From: Micrococcaceae bacterium
GTDB lineage: Bacteria; Actinomycetota; Actinomycetes; Actinomycetales; Micrococcaceae
Direction of reading: 5' to 3'
Length of the DNA stretch: 64,000 nt
Assembly: GCA_025465475.1 (NCBI GenBank)
Contig: JAODMR010000136.1
Span: forward strand, 36,222 to 100,221
Every line of letters begins with the position of its first letter. Positions within the stretch are counted from its first letter, which is position 1. The notes under the pieces were generated by a model that did not search any database, was not told where the DNA came from, and saw nothing but the letters and a program-made list of their open reading frames with translations. Position numbers and translations under genes: made by a program. This document shows, piece by piece, positions 1 through 8,377 of the stretch.

Positions 1-75
1 GAGGAGTTCTTCGTAGACATGGTCGGCCAGTACCTGCCGCGCAATGGTCCTGGGCTTATCGGTTTGTACGGCCAT
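1..75 (-). CDS. GntR-family transcriptional regulator, N-terminus only
   Basis: Only the first 25 codons are inside the window; the gene runs off the left edge. The start is ATG at 75. The translation begins MAVQTDKPRTIARQVLADH and continues VYEELL, which fits the start of a GntR winged-helix domain (the A-x-x-V-Y-x-x-L helix before the DNA-binding helix). It lies downstream of, and on the same strand as, the dehydrogenase and MFS transporter genes, so it probably controls that operon. Subfamily (FCD or UTRA) cannot be told from this fragment. The call rests on a short stretch and on context. Confidence 0.65.
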   Translation of the reverse strand, partial: MAVQTDKPRTIARQVLADHVYEELL

Positions 76-110
76 GGCTGCATCCTATAGGAGTGCTGTT
101 CCCAGCCATA

Positions 111-160
111 GGGCCTTGTCCCTTCACGATCAGGCCTTGTCCCTTCACGTTCGGGCCTTG
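111..160. repeat. 21-bp tandem repeat at end of dehydrogenase gene
   Basis: Two copies of a 21-bp unit (111-131 and 132-152, core GGCCTTGTCCCTTCACG) are followed by the first 8 bases of a third. The array covers the last codons and stop (145-147) of the dehydrogenase and the gap before the GntR gene. The two full units differ at two positions. It reads as a local duplication; no hairpin or operator symmetry is obvious. Confidence 0.7.
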
Positions 161-1179
161 GCCGCCCAGGCGGCGGTATCGAAGACTTCCGGATTCAGCA
201 CGTGCTCGGGCCGCCGTCCGGCAGCGACGTCGGTGATGGCCTGCAGCGCGCTGGCCGACACGTCGCGGGTGAAGTCGGCGGTCCAGCACAGGGAGTGCGG
301 AGTGAGCACCACATTGTCCATGCCAAACAGCTCATCCTCCGGATGCAACGGCTCGGGGTCGAAGACGTCCAGTCCGGCTCCGGCGATGCGTCCGGTCCGC
401 AGGGCGGTGCGCAGGGCCTCGGTGTCGACCAGGCGGCCCCGGCCGATGTTGATCACGTAGGCATGGGGCTTCAGGGCAGCCAAGCGTTCGGCGTTGATCA
501 GCCGGTCGGTTTCGGGGGTCAGCGCGGCACAAAGAATCAGGTAGTCGGACTCAGCCAGGAGTTCCTCCAGGCTGACGAGCTGGACGCCCAGCTCCTTGGC
601 CTCCGGGTGCCTGCCGCTGCGGTTGGTCCCCACCAGCCGGACCCCGAGCGGCGTGAGCAGCCGCGCCAGCTCCGCCCCCACGCTCCCGAAGCCGACGATT
701 CCCACGGTTTGGCCGTCAAGGGCCGCGCCGCGGTACTTTCCGCGGTCGGTCCAGTTGGACGCACGGGTCAGCCGGTCCTTGGGCAGCAGGTTGGACGCCA
801 ATGCCAGCAGCAGGGTCAGTCCCGCCACGGCGAGCGGCCTGCGGACCGCTGTGGGGGTGTTCGTGACCACCACCCCTGCCCGGGTACAGGCGGCGAGGTC
901 GATGGTGTCGTAGCCCGCCCCGAACCGGGCCACGTGGCGCAGGTTCGGGGCGTTGTCCACGGTTCCCGCCCCGAAGCCGATGTGGCCCAAGGACAGGACG
1001 GACTGCACGCCCTGAAGCTGATCGGTCGGAATGGGATCGTGGTAGCCGGGTAACACCTGCCAAAAGATACCGGCATCGGTCAGGCGGTCCAGGCCCAGGT
1101 CGCCGTGAATGGAACTGCCGTCGGGTTGAACGGCGTCAGCGGTGACGGCCACCCGGTACTGTTGCGGGCCGGCAGTCAT
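145..1179 (-). CDS. D-isomer-specific 2-hydroxyacid dehydrogenase
   Basis: The 344-aa product is a cytoplasmic NAD(P)-dependent oxidoreductase of the D-2-hydroxyacid dehydrogenase family, interconverting a 2-keto acid and its D-hydroxy acid. The Rossmann motif GIVGFGSVGAELA is followed by NIGRGRLVDTEAL (substrate-binding Arg region) and the late PEPLHPEDEL...LTPHS segment with the catalytic Glu/His pair. Its ATG overlaps the stop of the upstream MFS gene by 4 bp (ATGA), so the two are co-translated. The transporter and the GntR gene suggest catabolism of an imported sugar acid or hydroxy acid. The substrate cannot be named; phosphoglycerate dehydrogenase is unlikely because there is no ACT domain. 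Confidence 0.88.
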   Translation of the reverse strand: MTAGPQQYRVAVTADAVQPDGSSIHGDLGLDRLTDAGIFWQVLPGYHDPIPTDQLQGVQSVLSLGHIGFGAGTVDNAPNLRHVARFGAGYDTIDLAACTRAGVVVTNTPTAVRRPLAVAGLTLLLALASNLLPKDRLTRASNWTDRGKYRGAALDGQTVGIVGFGSVGAELARLLTPLGVRLVGTNRSGRHPEAKELGVQLVSLEELLAESDYLILCAALTPETDRLINAERLAALKPHAYVINIGRGRLVDTEALRTALRTGRIAGAGLDVFDPEPLHPEDELFGMDNVVLTPHSLCWTADFTRDVSASALQAITDVAAGRRPEHVLNPEVFDTAAWAAKART

Positions 1180-2519
1180 CGCTCACCACCGGCGTTGAGG
1201 GCACCAGCCGGAGCGTTCGTTCCGGGAATGGGGCGCCGTACCAGGACGGTGTAGGCCACCGCTGCGAGCGCGGCAATAATGCCGCCGATGACGAAGGAGA
1301 GGGTGTAGGACCCGGTCGCGTCGGCGATCACTCCGGTCAGCAGCGGGGCGAATGCGCCACCGAAGTAGCCTCCGAAGTTTTGGATTGCCCCGACTGAGGC
1401 GACCTGGGCGTTCTGGACGACGTCCCCGGGCATGGCCCAGGCTGCTGCCTGCATGGTTGCGACGAAGCCCAGGGCCACGGTCATCACCGCAATGGTGAGC
1501 GGCAGGGAATCCACGAACGGAATGAGGCAGATGAGGACACCGGCAACGACGGCGGCAATCGACATCACGTGGCGCTTGGCCGTGAGGGGGCTTTTGCCGG
1601 ACCGGCGGGAGTAGCGGGTCATGACCCAGCCACCGGTGATCCCGAGAATGGCGGCACCCAGGTAGGGAATGGCTGCCAACCAACCCGAACCAGCAATGCT
1701 CGCGCCCCTGGCTTCCTGCAGGTAAAGCGGCAGGAACACGATAAAGATGTTCCAGATCCAGATGACACAGAAGAAGCCGGCCATCATTCCCCAGATCTGC
1801 CGGTGCCGGAAGAGCCCGAACCACGAGGTTCGGCCGGCCTGGAGTTTCTGGCTGGCACGTTCCCGCTCGATGTAGTCCAGTTCCTCGGAGCTGATCCGCT
1901 GGTGCGCCTCGGGGCTTCGGTAGAACAGGAAGAACGCGACGGCCAGGACCAGTCCTGCCAGCCCGAGCACCACGAAGATTGCCTGCCAGCCGAAGGCGAT
2001 CATGATGGCTGTAAGGATTGGCGGGGCGATGGCGGGGCCCCACTTGGAACCGCTGTCCCAGATGGCCGTGGCCTGTCCGCGTTCCGCGCGGGGGAACCAG
2101 TCTGCCGTCAGCTTGGCCGATGCGGGCCCGTTGGGCGCTTCGGCAATGCCCAGCAGGACCCGGAAGGAGAGGAACTGCCAGAGGCGGCTTCCCACCGCCA
2201 TGAGCGCGGTGGCGATGCTCCAGCAGGCGATGGCCAGAAAGTACATGCGCCGGGCGCCGAGCTTATCGACCAGCCATCCGGCCGGCAGTTGGGCGAAGGC
2301 GTAGGTCCAGGAAAATACCGTGCCCAGCAGGCCAATGTCAGTCCTGGTCATGCCGAAGGTCTTGATCAGTTCCGGGGCTGCGATGGAAACAGCGCTACGG
2401 TCCATGTAGTTGATGATGCCTGCGGCCAGGGCCCAGCCGAGGATCCACCAGCGGAGGTTCCTGATGGTCCGGCGGCCCGCCGAGGCCCGGGTCTTCGTTG
2501 CTACGGTGCTTGTGTCCAC
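1176..2519 (-). CDS. MFS transporter, anion:cation symporter (ACS)-like
   Basis: Start chosen at GTG 2519 because an AAGGAG Shine-Dalgarno sits about 6 nt upstream; an open frame reaches back to 2699 but has no ribosome site. The 447-aa product has about 12 hydrophobic segments. It carries the motif NYMDRSAVSIAAPEL at the end of the first helix, typical of the ACS/phthalate-permease group (hexuronate, galactonate and tartrate transporters), and the loop motif GWLVDKLGARR between helices 2 and 3. It probably imports an organic acid or sugar acid by proton symport and is first in an operon with the 2-hydroxyacid dehydrogenase. Substrate unknown. Confidence 0.87.
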   Translation of the reverse strand: MDTSTVATKTRASAGRRTIRNLRWWILGWALAAGIINYMDRSAVSIAAPELIKTFGMTRTDIGLLGTVFSWTYAFAQLPAGWLVDKLGARRMYFLAIACWSIATALMAVGSRLWQFLSFRVLLGIAEAPNGPASAKLTADWFPRAERGQATAIWDSGSKWGPAIAPPILTAIMIAFGWQAIFVVLGLAGLVLAVAFFLFYRSPEAHQRISSEELDYIERERASQKLQAGRTSWFGLFRHRQIWGMMAGFFCVIWIWNIFIVFLPLYLQEARGASIAGSGWLAAIPYLGAAILGITGGWVMTRYSRRSGKSPLTAKRHVMSIAAVVAGVLICLIPFVDSLPLTIAVMTVALGFVATMQAAAWAMPGDVVQNAQVASVGAIQNFGGYFGGAFAPLLTGVIADATGSYTLSFVIGGIIAALAAVAYTVLVRRPIPGTNAPAGALNAGGER

Positions 2520-2720
2520 GACGCACTCCTTTGTGGTCAGATCGGGGAAGCGGCCCCCCAATGAAGCGGCTTCACCTCGAACCCTATAGGATATTTTATC
2601 TGCTGCACAGAACTTTCCGAACGTTACGTTGGGGTAGGCATTCGAAAAACCGCAGACGGTGCTCCCCTGGTTCCACGAAAGGCCCTCCGACCTGGGCAAC
2701 GACTGGAAGCCCTGGGCAGC

Positions 2721-2751
2721 AGAAGGGGCCTGCCCCTGGCAGGCCCCTTCT
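2721..2751. terminator. Strong 12-bp hairpin, probable terminator
   Basis: AGAAGGGGCCTG (2721-2732) pairs perfectly with CAGGCCCCTTCT (2740-2751) around a 7-nt loop. There is no U-tract on either side, as is common for actinobacterial terminators. It lies downstream of the small acidic protein gene (reading left) and could end that transcript. Confidence 0.55.
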
Positions 2752-2792
2752 GTGCGTCGACTGATGTGCGTCGACTGGTGTGCGTCGGCTGC
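2751..2792. repeat. Three tandem copies of a 14-bp unit
   Basis: TGTGCGTCGACTGA, TGTGCGTCGACTGG and TGTGCGTCGGCTGC follow one another without gaps directly after the hairpin arm. The units differ at one to three bases. Each of the first two contains the palindrome GTCGAC. Function unknown. Confidence 0.75.
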
Positions 2793-2870
2793 TTTACGCT
2801 CGCGACGTGTCAGGCGTTGACGCGTCCCAGCCTTACCCGGATGTGCCTTGGCCGGGTATCCGGAACGGCG

Positions 2871-3032
2871 TCAGCCTTTGTCCGCCCCACTGCCGCCGGT
2901 GTGGGCGTCGTCGTCTTCGCCTTCGGCGGGCTCCTGGGTATGAACCCGAAGGCCGGTCGAATCCGCGTCGGGGTCGCCCTCGGCCGGAGCCTCATTGTGC
3001 TCGCGGGGCGTCTCGTTCTGGTTGCTCGTCAT
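2871..3032 (-). CDS. Small acidic hypothetical protein (53 aa)
   Basis: ATG at 3032 is preceded by AGAGGAG with 5-nt spacing, and the frame ends at TGA 2871-2873. The product (starting MTSNQNETPREHNE, ending GGSGADKG) is very acidic, has no hydrophobic segment and looks intrinsically disordered (PAEGDPDAD, PAEGEDDDAH). It lies 90 bp beyond the end of ligD on the same strand. The codon pattern and the good ribosome site support a real gene. It resembles the other acidic small proteins at 6749 and 8119 in composition, not in sequence. Confidence 0.62.
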   Translation of the reverse strand: MTSNQNETPREHNEAPAEGDPDADSTGLRVHTQEPAEGEDDDAHTGGSGADKG

Positions 3033-3122
3033 GCTGGCTCCTCTGCTGGGGGACTTCCGACAATGTGGCTGTAAGCGGGTCCACGAACGGCCGCGGCGGC
3101 GCGTCCTGTTCCTTCTACCGTT

Positions 3123-5837
3123 TTACACCGGATCCTCGGGAATGACCTGGTCCGGTTGCTTATCCGGACGCCACCCCCGCCACACCGGATGGCGCAGCCT
3201 GCCGTCGCCGGTTTTCTCCGCGTAGCTCACCTCACCCACCAATGACGGCGTGATCCAGTGGGCGTCGGCCGCGTCGGCCCGTGGCACGCCGGCCAGCGGA
3301 CTGGTGGTACGCGCCATGCGCCTGAACCTGGCAGCCATGCCGGTCAGGTCGGCGTCGCTGAATCCGGTCCCGACCCTGCCGACGTAGCGCAATTCCCCCT
3401 CGACGGGTACGCCCAGCAGCAGGGAACCGATTGTTGCCGCCCGGTTGCCGTTGCCTGTCCGCCACCCGGCCACCACCACGTCCTGGGTGCGGCTGTTTTT
3501 GATTTTCAGCCAGGACCGGCTGCGCCGGCCGGGCAGGTAGGTGCTGCTGCTTTCCTTCGCCATAATGCCCTCAAGCTCCAGCGCCTGGCTGGTGGCCACG
3601 GCATCCTCGATGCTGCCCTCCAGCAGGGGTGACAGTTGGACGTTCGCATCGGGATGGGCGCTCGTGGCGGCCGCCAGCAGCATGTCCAGCACCTGGCGGC
3701 GGGAACGGAAGGGCTCGTCCACCAAGGACATGCCGTTGAGCTGCAGCAGGTCAAAGATCATGTATGCCACCGGAACGTTGCGCACCGCCCGTTCAATGTC
3801 GGCCGGCCTGGTGAGTTTCATGCGGGATTGCAGCAGGCGGAAGTCGGGCCGGCCCGACTTGTTCAGGGCGACGATTTCGCCGTCAAACACGGCTGAATCC
3901 GCTCCCGCGCTCCGGGCCAACGGCGGCAGGGTCCGCAGGTCCGGGTAACCGGCAGTGATGTCGTTCCCGTTCCGGCTGAGCAGGCGCAGTGTATCGCCGC
4001 TGAGCACGGCAACGGCCCGCATGCCGTCCCACTTCATCTCGAAGTCCCAGTTTCCGTCACCGACGTCCCCTGCCGTGCCGATGGACGCCAGCATCGGTTC
4101 GATGTAGTCGGCTGCGACCAGGCCGGGGGCCGGGGCCGCGGCGTTTACCGGGGCCGCGGCCGGCGCCAGAGCCAGCGCCGGTCCGGATTCCTCCGGCATG
4201 TCGGAGGCGGACGCAGTTTCCGGGGCCGGTCCGGATACCTCCGGGTCTTCGGCGGCCGCCCTCGCCGGCTGCGGCGCGCTCCCGGCCTCGTCCCAGCTGT
4301 GCGGCTGCTGGTCCTTCATCAGGTGCATCAGCCAGTTCTTTTCAGCTTTCGGATCCGCTCCGCCCGTGTGGATCAACGCCACCCGCCGGGGACCCCCGAG
4401 ACCCCCGTCGCGGGTGCCGTGCAGGGTGACGATGACCTCCTTGCCGTCCCGCCATTTCTCCAGGTCGTAGGTGCCGCTGTCCCAGATGGTGACCTCACCA
4501 CCGCCGTATTCGCCCTTGGGAATGCTGCCGGAAAAGCTGGCGTATTCCAGCGGGTGGTCTTCGGTCTGCACGGCAAGGTGGTTTTGCCGTGGTGTTTCCG
4601 GCACTCCCTTGGGGACAGCCCAGGAGACCAGCACGCCGTCGCGCTCCAGCCGGAAGTCGTAGTGTAGCCGGCGGGCGTGGTGTTCCTGGATCACGAAGCT
4701 GCGGCCTTCCGAGACAGGGGCAACACCGGCGGGAACGGGTTCGGGCGTCCTGTCCGGGTCGCGCATGCTGCGGTACGTGCGCAGCCGGTCGGCTGGTTCT
4801 GCGTCCCCGGCTTCCGCGCGAGGCTGGGGGCTGCCGTGTGATTTCCGGTTCCCGCCCGGCGTTTCTCCGGATGTACCGCCGGATGCACCGCCGGATGCAC
4901 CGCCCGGCGGTACAAGGTCCGCGGCGGGGGTCAGGCCCGCTGCGACCCGGTCAAGCACCTGCAGGTAGTCCAGTTGGGCCAAGCCGGGGTCCTCCAGTTC
5001 CTCCCAGGTGCGGGGCGCCGCGACCCACGGGCGCAGCTTGCCGCGCAGCGAATAAGGGCAGATGGTCGTCTTTGCCGCGTTGTTTTGGCTCCAGTCGAGC
5101 AGGACCTTGCCCGCGCGAAGGACCTTTTTCATGTCACTGACGATCAGGTCCGGATAGTCGCTTTCCAGCGCCCGCGCGAGCTCATGGGCCACAGCACTGA
5201 CCTGGTCCGAGGTTTGGGAGCCGTCCAGGTGTGCGTACAGGTGGATGCCCTTGCTGCCGCTCGTGACGGGATGGGGGGTCAAACCCATGTCCGTCAGGAT
5301 TGCCCGCGCCAGCCGTGCCACCTCCGCGCACTCGGGTAACCCGGCGCCCTCCCCCGGGTCAAGGTCCAACACGAGCCGGTCCGGGTTCAGCTGCAAGCCC
5401 TCGGCGCTGAAGCGCCACTGCGGTACGTGCAGTTCCAAGGCTGCGTTCTGTCCCAGCCACGCCAGTGAGGCGGCATCGTTGATCACCGGGTACGTGTTCA
5501 CGTGGTCCTTGTGCTGCAGGACGTAACTGTGGACCCAGGAGGGGGCATGTTTTTCCAGGTTTTTCTGGAAAAACACCTGCCCCGGCTCCTGGCCGGTGCC
5601 CACCCCATGCACCCACCGTTTACGGGTGGCCGGCCGGTCCCGGGCGAAGGGCAGGAGCACCGGTGCCACCGTCGCCAGGTACGCCAGCACCTCCCCCTTG
5701 GTGGTGCCCGTCGCCGGATACAGGACCTTGTCCAGGTTGGTCAGCGTCAGACGGTGCCCGTCGATGCTGACCACCTGTTTCCTGTCCTGCACCCCGGTTC
5801 CGGCCATGGGGTCAGTCTGCTGGAATTTTCCCGGCAT
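3123..5837 (-). CDS. ligD: Multifunctional ATP-dependent DNA ligase D
   Basis: 904 aa, the central enzyme of bacterial non-homologous end joining. Domain order is POL-PE-LIG. A primase-like polymerase spans about residues 23-300, with catalytic aspartates in LVLDLDPGEG (D158/D160). A 3'-phosphoesterase spans about 355-505, with the metal motif HHARRLHYDFRLE. The ATP-dependent ligase spans about 576-904, with nucleotidyl lysine K602 in EMKWDGMR. The linker at about 312-329 is a Gly/Ser/Thr repeat encoded by 12-bp tandem repeats near 4868-4908. It is divergent from ku across only 40 bp, as expected for its partner. The order matches the mycobacterial type. An internal Met (M11) is an alternative start. 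Confidence 0.96.
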   Translation of the reverse strand: MPGKFQQTDPMAGTGVQDRKQVVSIDGHRLTLTNLDKVLYPATGTTKGEVLAYLATVAPVLLPFARDRPATRKRWVHGVGTGQEPGQVFFQKNLEKHAPSWVHSYVLQHKDHVNTYPVINDAASLAWLGQNAALELHVPQWRFSAEGLQLNPDRLVLDLDPGEGAGLPECAEVARLARAILTDMGLTPHPVTSGSKGIHLYAHLDGSQTSDQVSAVAHELARALESDYPDLIVSDMKKVLRAGKVLLDWSQNNAAKTTICPYSLRGKLRPWVAAPRTWEELEDPGLAQLDYLQVLDRVAAGLTPAADLVPPGGASGGASGGTSGETPGGNRKSHGSPQPRAEAGDAEPADRLRTYRSMRDPDRTPEPVPAGVAPVSEGRSFVIQEHHARRLHYDFRLERDGVLVSWAVPKGVPETPRQNHLAVQTEDHPLEYASFSGSIPKGEYGGGEVTIWDSGTYDLEKWRDGKEVIVTLHGTRDGGLGGPRRVALIHTGGADPKAEKNWLMHLMKDQQPHSWDEAGSAPQPARAAAEDPEVSGPAPETASASDMPEESGPALALAPAAAPVNAAAPAPGLVAADYIEPMLASIGTAGDVGDGNWDFEMKWDGMRAVAVLSGDTLRLLSRNGNDITAGYPDLRTLPPLARSAGADSAVFDGEIVALNKSGRPDFRLLQSRMKLTRPADIERAVRNVPVAYMIFDLLQLNGMSLVDEPFRSRRQVLDMLLAAATSAHPDANVQLSPLLEGSIEDAVATSQALELEGIMAKESSSTYLPGRRSRSWLKIKNSRTQDVVVAGWRTGNGNRAATIGSLLLGVPVEGELRYVGRVGTGFSDADLTGMAARFRRMARTTSPLAGVPRADAADAHWITPSLVGEVSYAEKTGDGRLRHPVWRGWRPDKQPDQVIPEDPV

Positions 5838-5865
5838 CGCCAGAGCTTGTAAGCAGGCTTAGTGT

Positions 5866-5871
5866 TAGCGT
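5866..5871 (+). promoter_or_regulatory. -10 box of a leaderless ku promoter
   Basis: TAGCGT fits the actinobacterial TANNNT -10 consensus and ends 6 nt before the ku ATG. No Shine-Dalgarno precedes that ATG, so transcription probably begins at the start codon. The whole ligD-ku divergent region is 40 bp, so the two promoters must overlap. Confidence 0.5.
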
Positions 5872-5877
5872 GGTTTC

Positions 5878-6732
5878 ATGCGTTCAATCTGGAAGGGCGT
5901 CATCGCTTTTGGCCTGGTCAACGTGCCCGTCAAACTCTATAGCGCCACCGAGGATCACGACGTCTCGCTGCACCAGGTCCACGATAAGGACGGCGGCCGG
6001 ATCCGGTACGAACGCCACTGTGAAATCTGCGGCGAAAAGGTCGAATACGCGCACATCAACAAGGCGTACGACGACGGCGACCAGACAGTCGTCCTGACCG
6101 ACGAGGACATGTCCTCCCTCCCGGTGGAAAAGTCCCGCGAAATAGAGGTCGTGGAATTCGTGCCCAGCGACCAGATCGATCCGATCACGCTGGAACGCAG
6201 CTACTACCTGGAGCCTGACTCGAAGTCGACCAAGGCCTATGTACTGCTGCGCCGGACGCTGGAGGAAACCGACCGCACCGCCGTCGTGCAGTTCTCGCTC
6301 CGGCAGAAATCCCGCCTCGGTGCGCTGCGGGTGCGTGGAGACGTGCTGGTGCTGCAATCGATGTTGTGGGGCGACGAGGTCCGCGAGGCTACATTCCCGT
6401 CGCTGGAGGAGTCCGTTCGCATTTCCTCCAAGGAGCGGGAAATGTCCGCTGCCCTTGTCGATTCCTTCTCCGACGACTTCCACCCCGACCGGTTCACCGA
6501 TGAATACCAGGAGCAGCTGCGCCAGCTGATCGAGGCCAAGCTGGCCAAGGGGGACGCGCTCAGCACCGAAGACACCTTCGGCGGGGCCGAAGAGGAGGAC
6601 GAGGGCGGGGGCAAGGTCCTGGACCTGATGGAGGCCCTGCGACGCAGCGTGGAAAAGAACCGCGGCGGCGGCAAGGAAGAACCGGCGGAGGACAAGCCGG
6701 CGAAAAAGACCAGCAAGAAAAAGGGTGCCTGA
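5878..6732 (+). CDS. ku: Non-homologous end joining protein Ku
   Basis: 284 aa. The homodimeric ring binds DNA double-strand ends and recruits LigD. The N-terminus MRSIWKGVIAFGLVNVPVKLYSAT is the family signature, followed by a zinc-ribbon-like CEICG and the Ku core. The C-terminal tail from about residue 240 is Lys/Glu-rich and ends KKTSKKKGA, like the basic DNA-binding extensions seen in mycobacterial Ku. It is divergent from ligD. A small acidic protein gene begins 17 bp after the stop, so Ku may be co-transcribed with that gene and the hibernation factor. Confidence 0.96.
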   Translation: MRSIWKGVIAFGLVNVPVKLYSATEDHDVSLHQVHDKDGGRIRYERHCEICGEKVEYAHINKAYDDGDQTVVLTDEDMSSLPVEKSREIEVVEFVPSDQIDPITLERSYYLEPDSKSTKAYVLLRRTLEETDRTAVVQFSLRQKSRLGALRVRGDVLVLQSMLWGDEVREATFPSLEESVRISSKEREMSAALVDSFSDDFHPDRFTDEYQEQLRQLIEAKLAKGDALSTEDTFGGAEEEDEGGGKVLDLMEALRRSVEKNRGGGKEEPAEDKPAKKTSKKKGA

Positions 6733-6748
6733 CAAGGGAGGAATCATC

Positions 6749-6958
6749 ATGGTTGAACGAGGCAGCACTAAGCACAGCGCAGAACTCGATGATGAAATGA
6801 AGCACGAGACCCAAGGCATGGTGCTCGGCAATCAGCCCGCCCACGTGGAGGGCTTCCGCGAAACTGAACCCACTCCCGATGACACTGACAGCGAGGAGGT
6901 CAGAGCTGCCTTTGGCATGGCCGAAGTTGAAGGCGACGACGACGAGGAGGACCGGTAA
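6749..6958 (+). CDS. Small acidic protein with RGSTKH N-terminus
   Basis: 69 aa. ATG at 6749 has AAGGGAGGA 6 nt upstream; an earlier in-frame start at 6725 overlaps ku and has no ribosome site. The N-terminus MVERGSTKHSAELDDEMKHE resembles the conserved RGSSKHGPRxDE leader I associate with actinobacterial DUF2795-type proteins, but the DUF2795 domain itself is absent. The rest is acidic and ends EGDDDEEDR. Its stop overlaps the start of the hibernation factor by one base (TAATG), so the two are translationally coupled. Function unknown; the family link is from memory and moderate. Confidence 0.75.
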   Translation: MVERGSTKHSAELDDEMKHETQGMVLGNQPAHVEGFRETEPTPDDTDSEEVRAAFGMAEVEGDDDEEDR

Positions 6959-8088
6959 TGCAGCACATCAACGAGTACGCCGACCTGTACCGCAAGCCTG
7001 GCCCGTGGTGCACCATCTACGCGGACGTAAGCACCGGAACCGTCGATACTCTGGAAGCCGGGGACGTCCGGCCCGAGAACATCAGCCGGGATTTGTTGGC
7101 TGCCGGGGCCACCGAGGCGGACGCGCAGGCGGCGGCGCAGCTGGAATGGACCGCCAAGGGCGTGCCGGGGCAGGTGTCCCGGTTCGTGCTCATCCGCAAT
7201 GGTGCTGTCGAGCTGAACGAGGTGCTGCCGGGAGAACCGGCGCAGGAACTCACCTGCGTGGCAAGTATTCCTGACCTGTTGCCGCTGGTGCAGCACCGGG
7301 GACGGGAATTCGCCTACATCGTGGCCGAAGTGGACCGCTCAGGCGGAGAGATCCGGTTGCATCGGGCCGGCCGGGTGCAGCCGGACAACGTCAGCGGCGT
7401 GGAAGGGTCAAGCCAGCACATCCGTAAGGTTCCGGTTGGTGGCTGGTCGCAGGCCCGGTACCAGCACCACGTGGAGGAAGTATGGAAGCGTAACGCGGAC
7501 TCTGTGGCCGGAGAGATCGATGTGCTGGCAGCCGCGAACAACGCCCGCCTGATCCTGGTGGGCGGAGACATCCGGGCGCGGGAACTGGTGGTCAAGCAAC
7601 TCTCCGAGGCGAGCCGGGCGAAGGCGTCCACGATCGACATGCACAGCAAGAACGCCGGCGCCGACCGGACCGTCTTTGACGAGGAGGTCCGCAAGCGGGT
7701 GGCGGAATACTTTGCCGAACGGTACCAGGAAATCCTGGAACGGCTGGCGGTCCAGGACGGGCAGGCAAATCCCCTGGCCGCTGACGGCGTCGGCCAGGTG
7801 GTGCACGCCCTGCAGCAGGCGCAGGTGGGAACACTGCTGCTGAATCCGGCGGCGTTGTCCGGACGCACGCTGCTGGTGCTCGACGCTGAACCATGGGTGG
7901 CGACCGCACCGGAGGAAGCCCTGGAGGCCAATGTGCTGGGCAAGGAGTCCGCCCCGGCGGTTCTGCTCCGGGCCGCAGCCCTGACCGACGCGCAGGTCCA
8001 GCTAATGCCTCCTGGTTCCCTTCCGGAGGGCATGGACCTGGCTGGGTTGCTCCGCTGGCCGGTGGGGCCCGGCGCACCCTCCGCCTGA
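6958..8088 (+). CDS. Rv2629/Balon-family ribosome hibernation factor
   Basis: 376 aa. It resembles M. tuberculosis Rv2629 and Balon, bacterial relatives of archaeal/eukaryotic release factor eRF1 that occupy the ribosomal A site in dormant cells. The N-terminal domain runs to about residue 100 and a central domain starts near 105. The motif GGWSQARYQ at about 161-169 is followed by a helix rich in charged residues. The C-terminal domain (about 190-370) includes ARLILVGGDIRARELV, an eRF1-domain-2/3-like fold signature. Being next to Ku and a stress sigma factor suits a stationary-phase role. The family assignment is recognised from motifs; the detailed activity here is inferred. Confidence 0.8.
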   Translation: MQHINEYADLYRKPGPWCTIYADVSTGTVDTLEAGDVRPENISRDLLAAGATEADAQAAAQLEWTAKGVPGQVSRFVLIRNGAVELNEVLPGEPAQELTCVASIPDLLPLVQHRGREFAYIVAEVDRSGGEIRLHRAGRVQPDNVSGVEGSSQHIRKVPVGGWSQARYQHHVEEVWKRNADSVAGEIDVLAAANNARLILVGGDIRARELVVKQLSEASRAKASTIDMHSKNAGADRTVFDEEVRKRVAEYFAERYQEILERLAVQDGQANPLAADGVGQVVHALQQAQVGTLLLNPAALSGRTLLVLDAEPWVATAPEEALEANVLGKESAPAVLLRAAALTDAQVQLMPPGSLPEGMDLAGLLRWPVGPGAPSA

Positions 8089-8118
8089 TTCTCCCCGAAG
8101 CGAGGAAAGGAGCCCGAG

Positions 8119-8370
8119 ATGGCCAACGACCCTACGCCCGGCGTGCCCGCCGACGTGCCGGAAGCCGACTACCTGGAACAGCTGGAACCAGCTATTCCGG
8201 ACGACGGTGACAGGAACACGCCCCGACCTCACGGAGATCCCCTCACCCCTGCCGTTCGTGCGGGCCAGGTGGAGGCCAACGAGGCCGACCTGCTGGAACA
8301 GCAGCAGGAGCTGCCTCCGGAGGATGAGTATCCGGAAACGGCGTCAACAGGTCCGGAAGCGGACTACTGA
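8119..8370 (+). CDS. Acidic repeat-containing small protein (83 aa)
   Basis: ATG at 8119 is preceded by GAGGAAAGGAG. The product is acidic and disordered, with a repeated motif: VPEADYLEQ near residue 13, EADLLEQQQ near 55 and PEADY at the C-terminus. Similar short proteins with 'EADxLEQ' repeats occur in other actinobacteria (recalled, not searched). It follows the hibernation factor by 30 bp on the same strand and ends just before a strong hairpin, so it is probably the last gene of that operon. No enzymatic motif is visible. Confidence 0.72.
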   Translation: MANDPTPGVPADVPEADYLEQLEPAIPDDGDRNTPRPHGDPLTPAVRAGQVEANEADLLEQQQELPPEDEYPETASTGPEADY

Positions 8371-8377
8371 CCCCTGG

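Larger units (their letters stand above)
2520..2870. other. Intergenic region with hairpin and tandem repeat
   Basis: This 351-bp stretch separates the MFS operon start from the end of the small gene at 2871. It should hold the promoter of the MFS operon (reading left). A strong hairpin (2721-2751) and a 14-bp tandem repeat (2751-2792) are listed separately. No convincing ORF with a ribosome site was seen on either strand. Confidence 0.6.

Noticed and set aside
2520..2699. N-terminal extension of the MFS protein to 2699
   Set aside because: No ribosome site, polar sequence not found in the family, and an excellent AAGGAG precedes GTG 2519.
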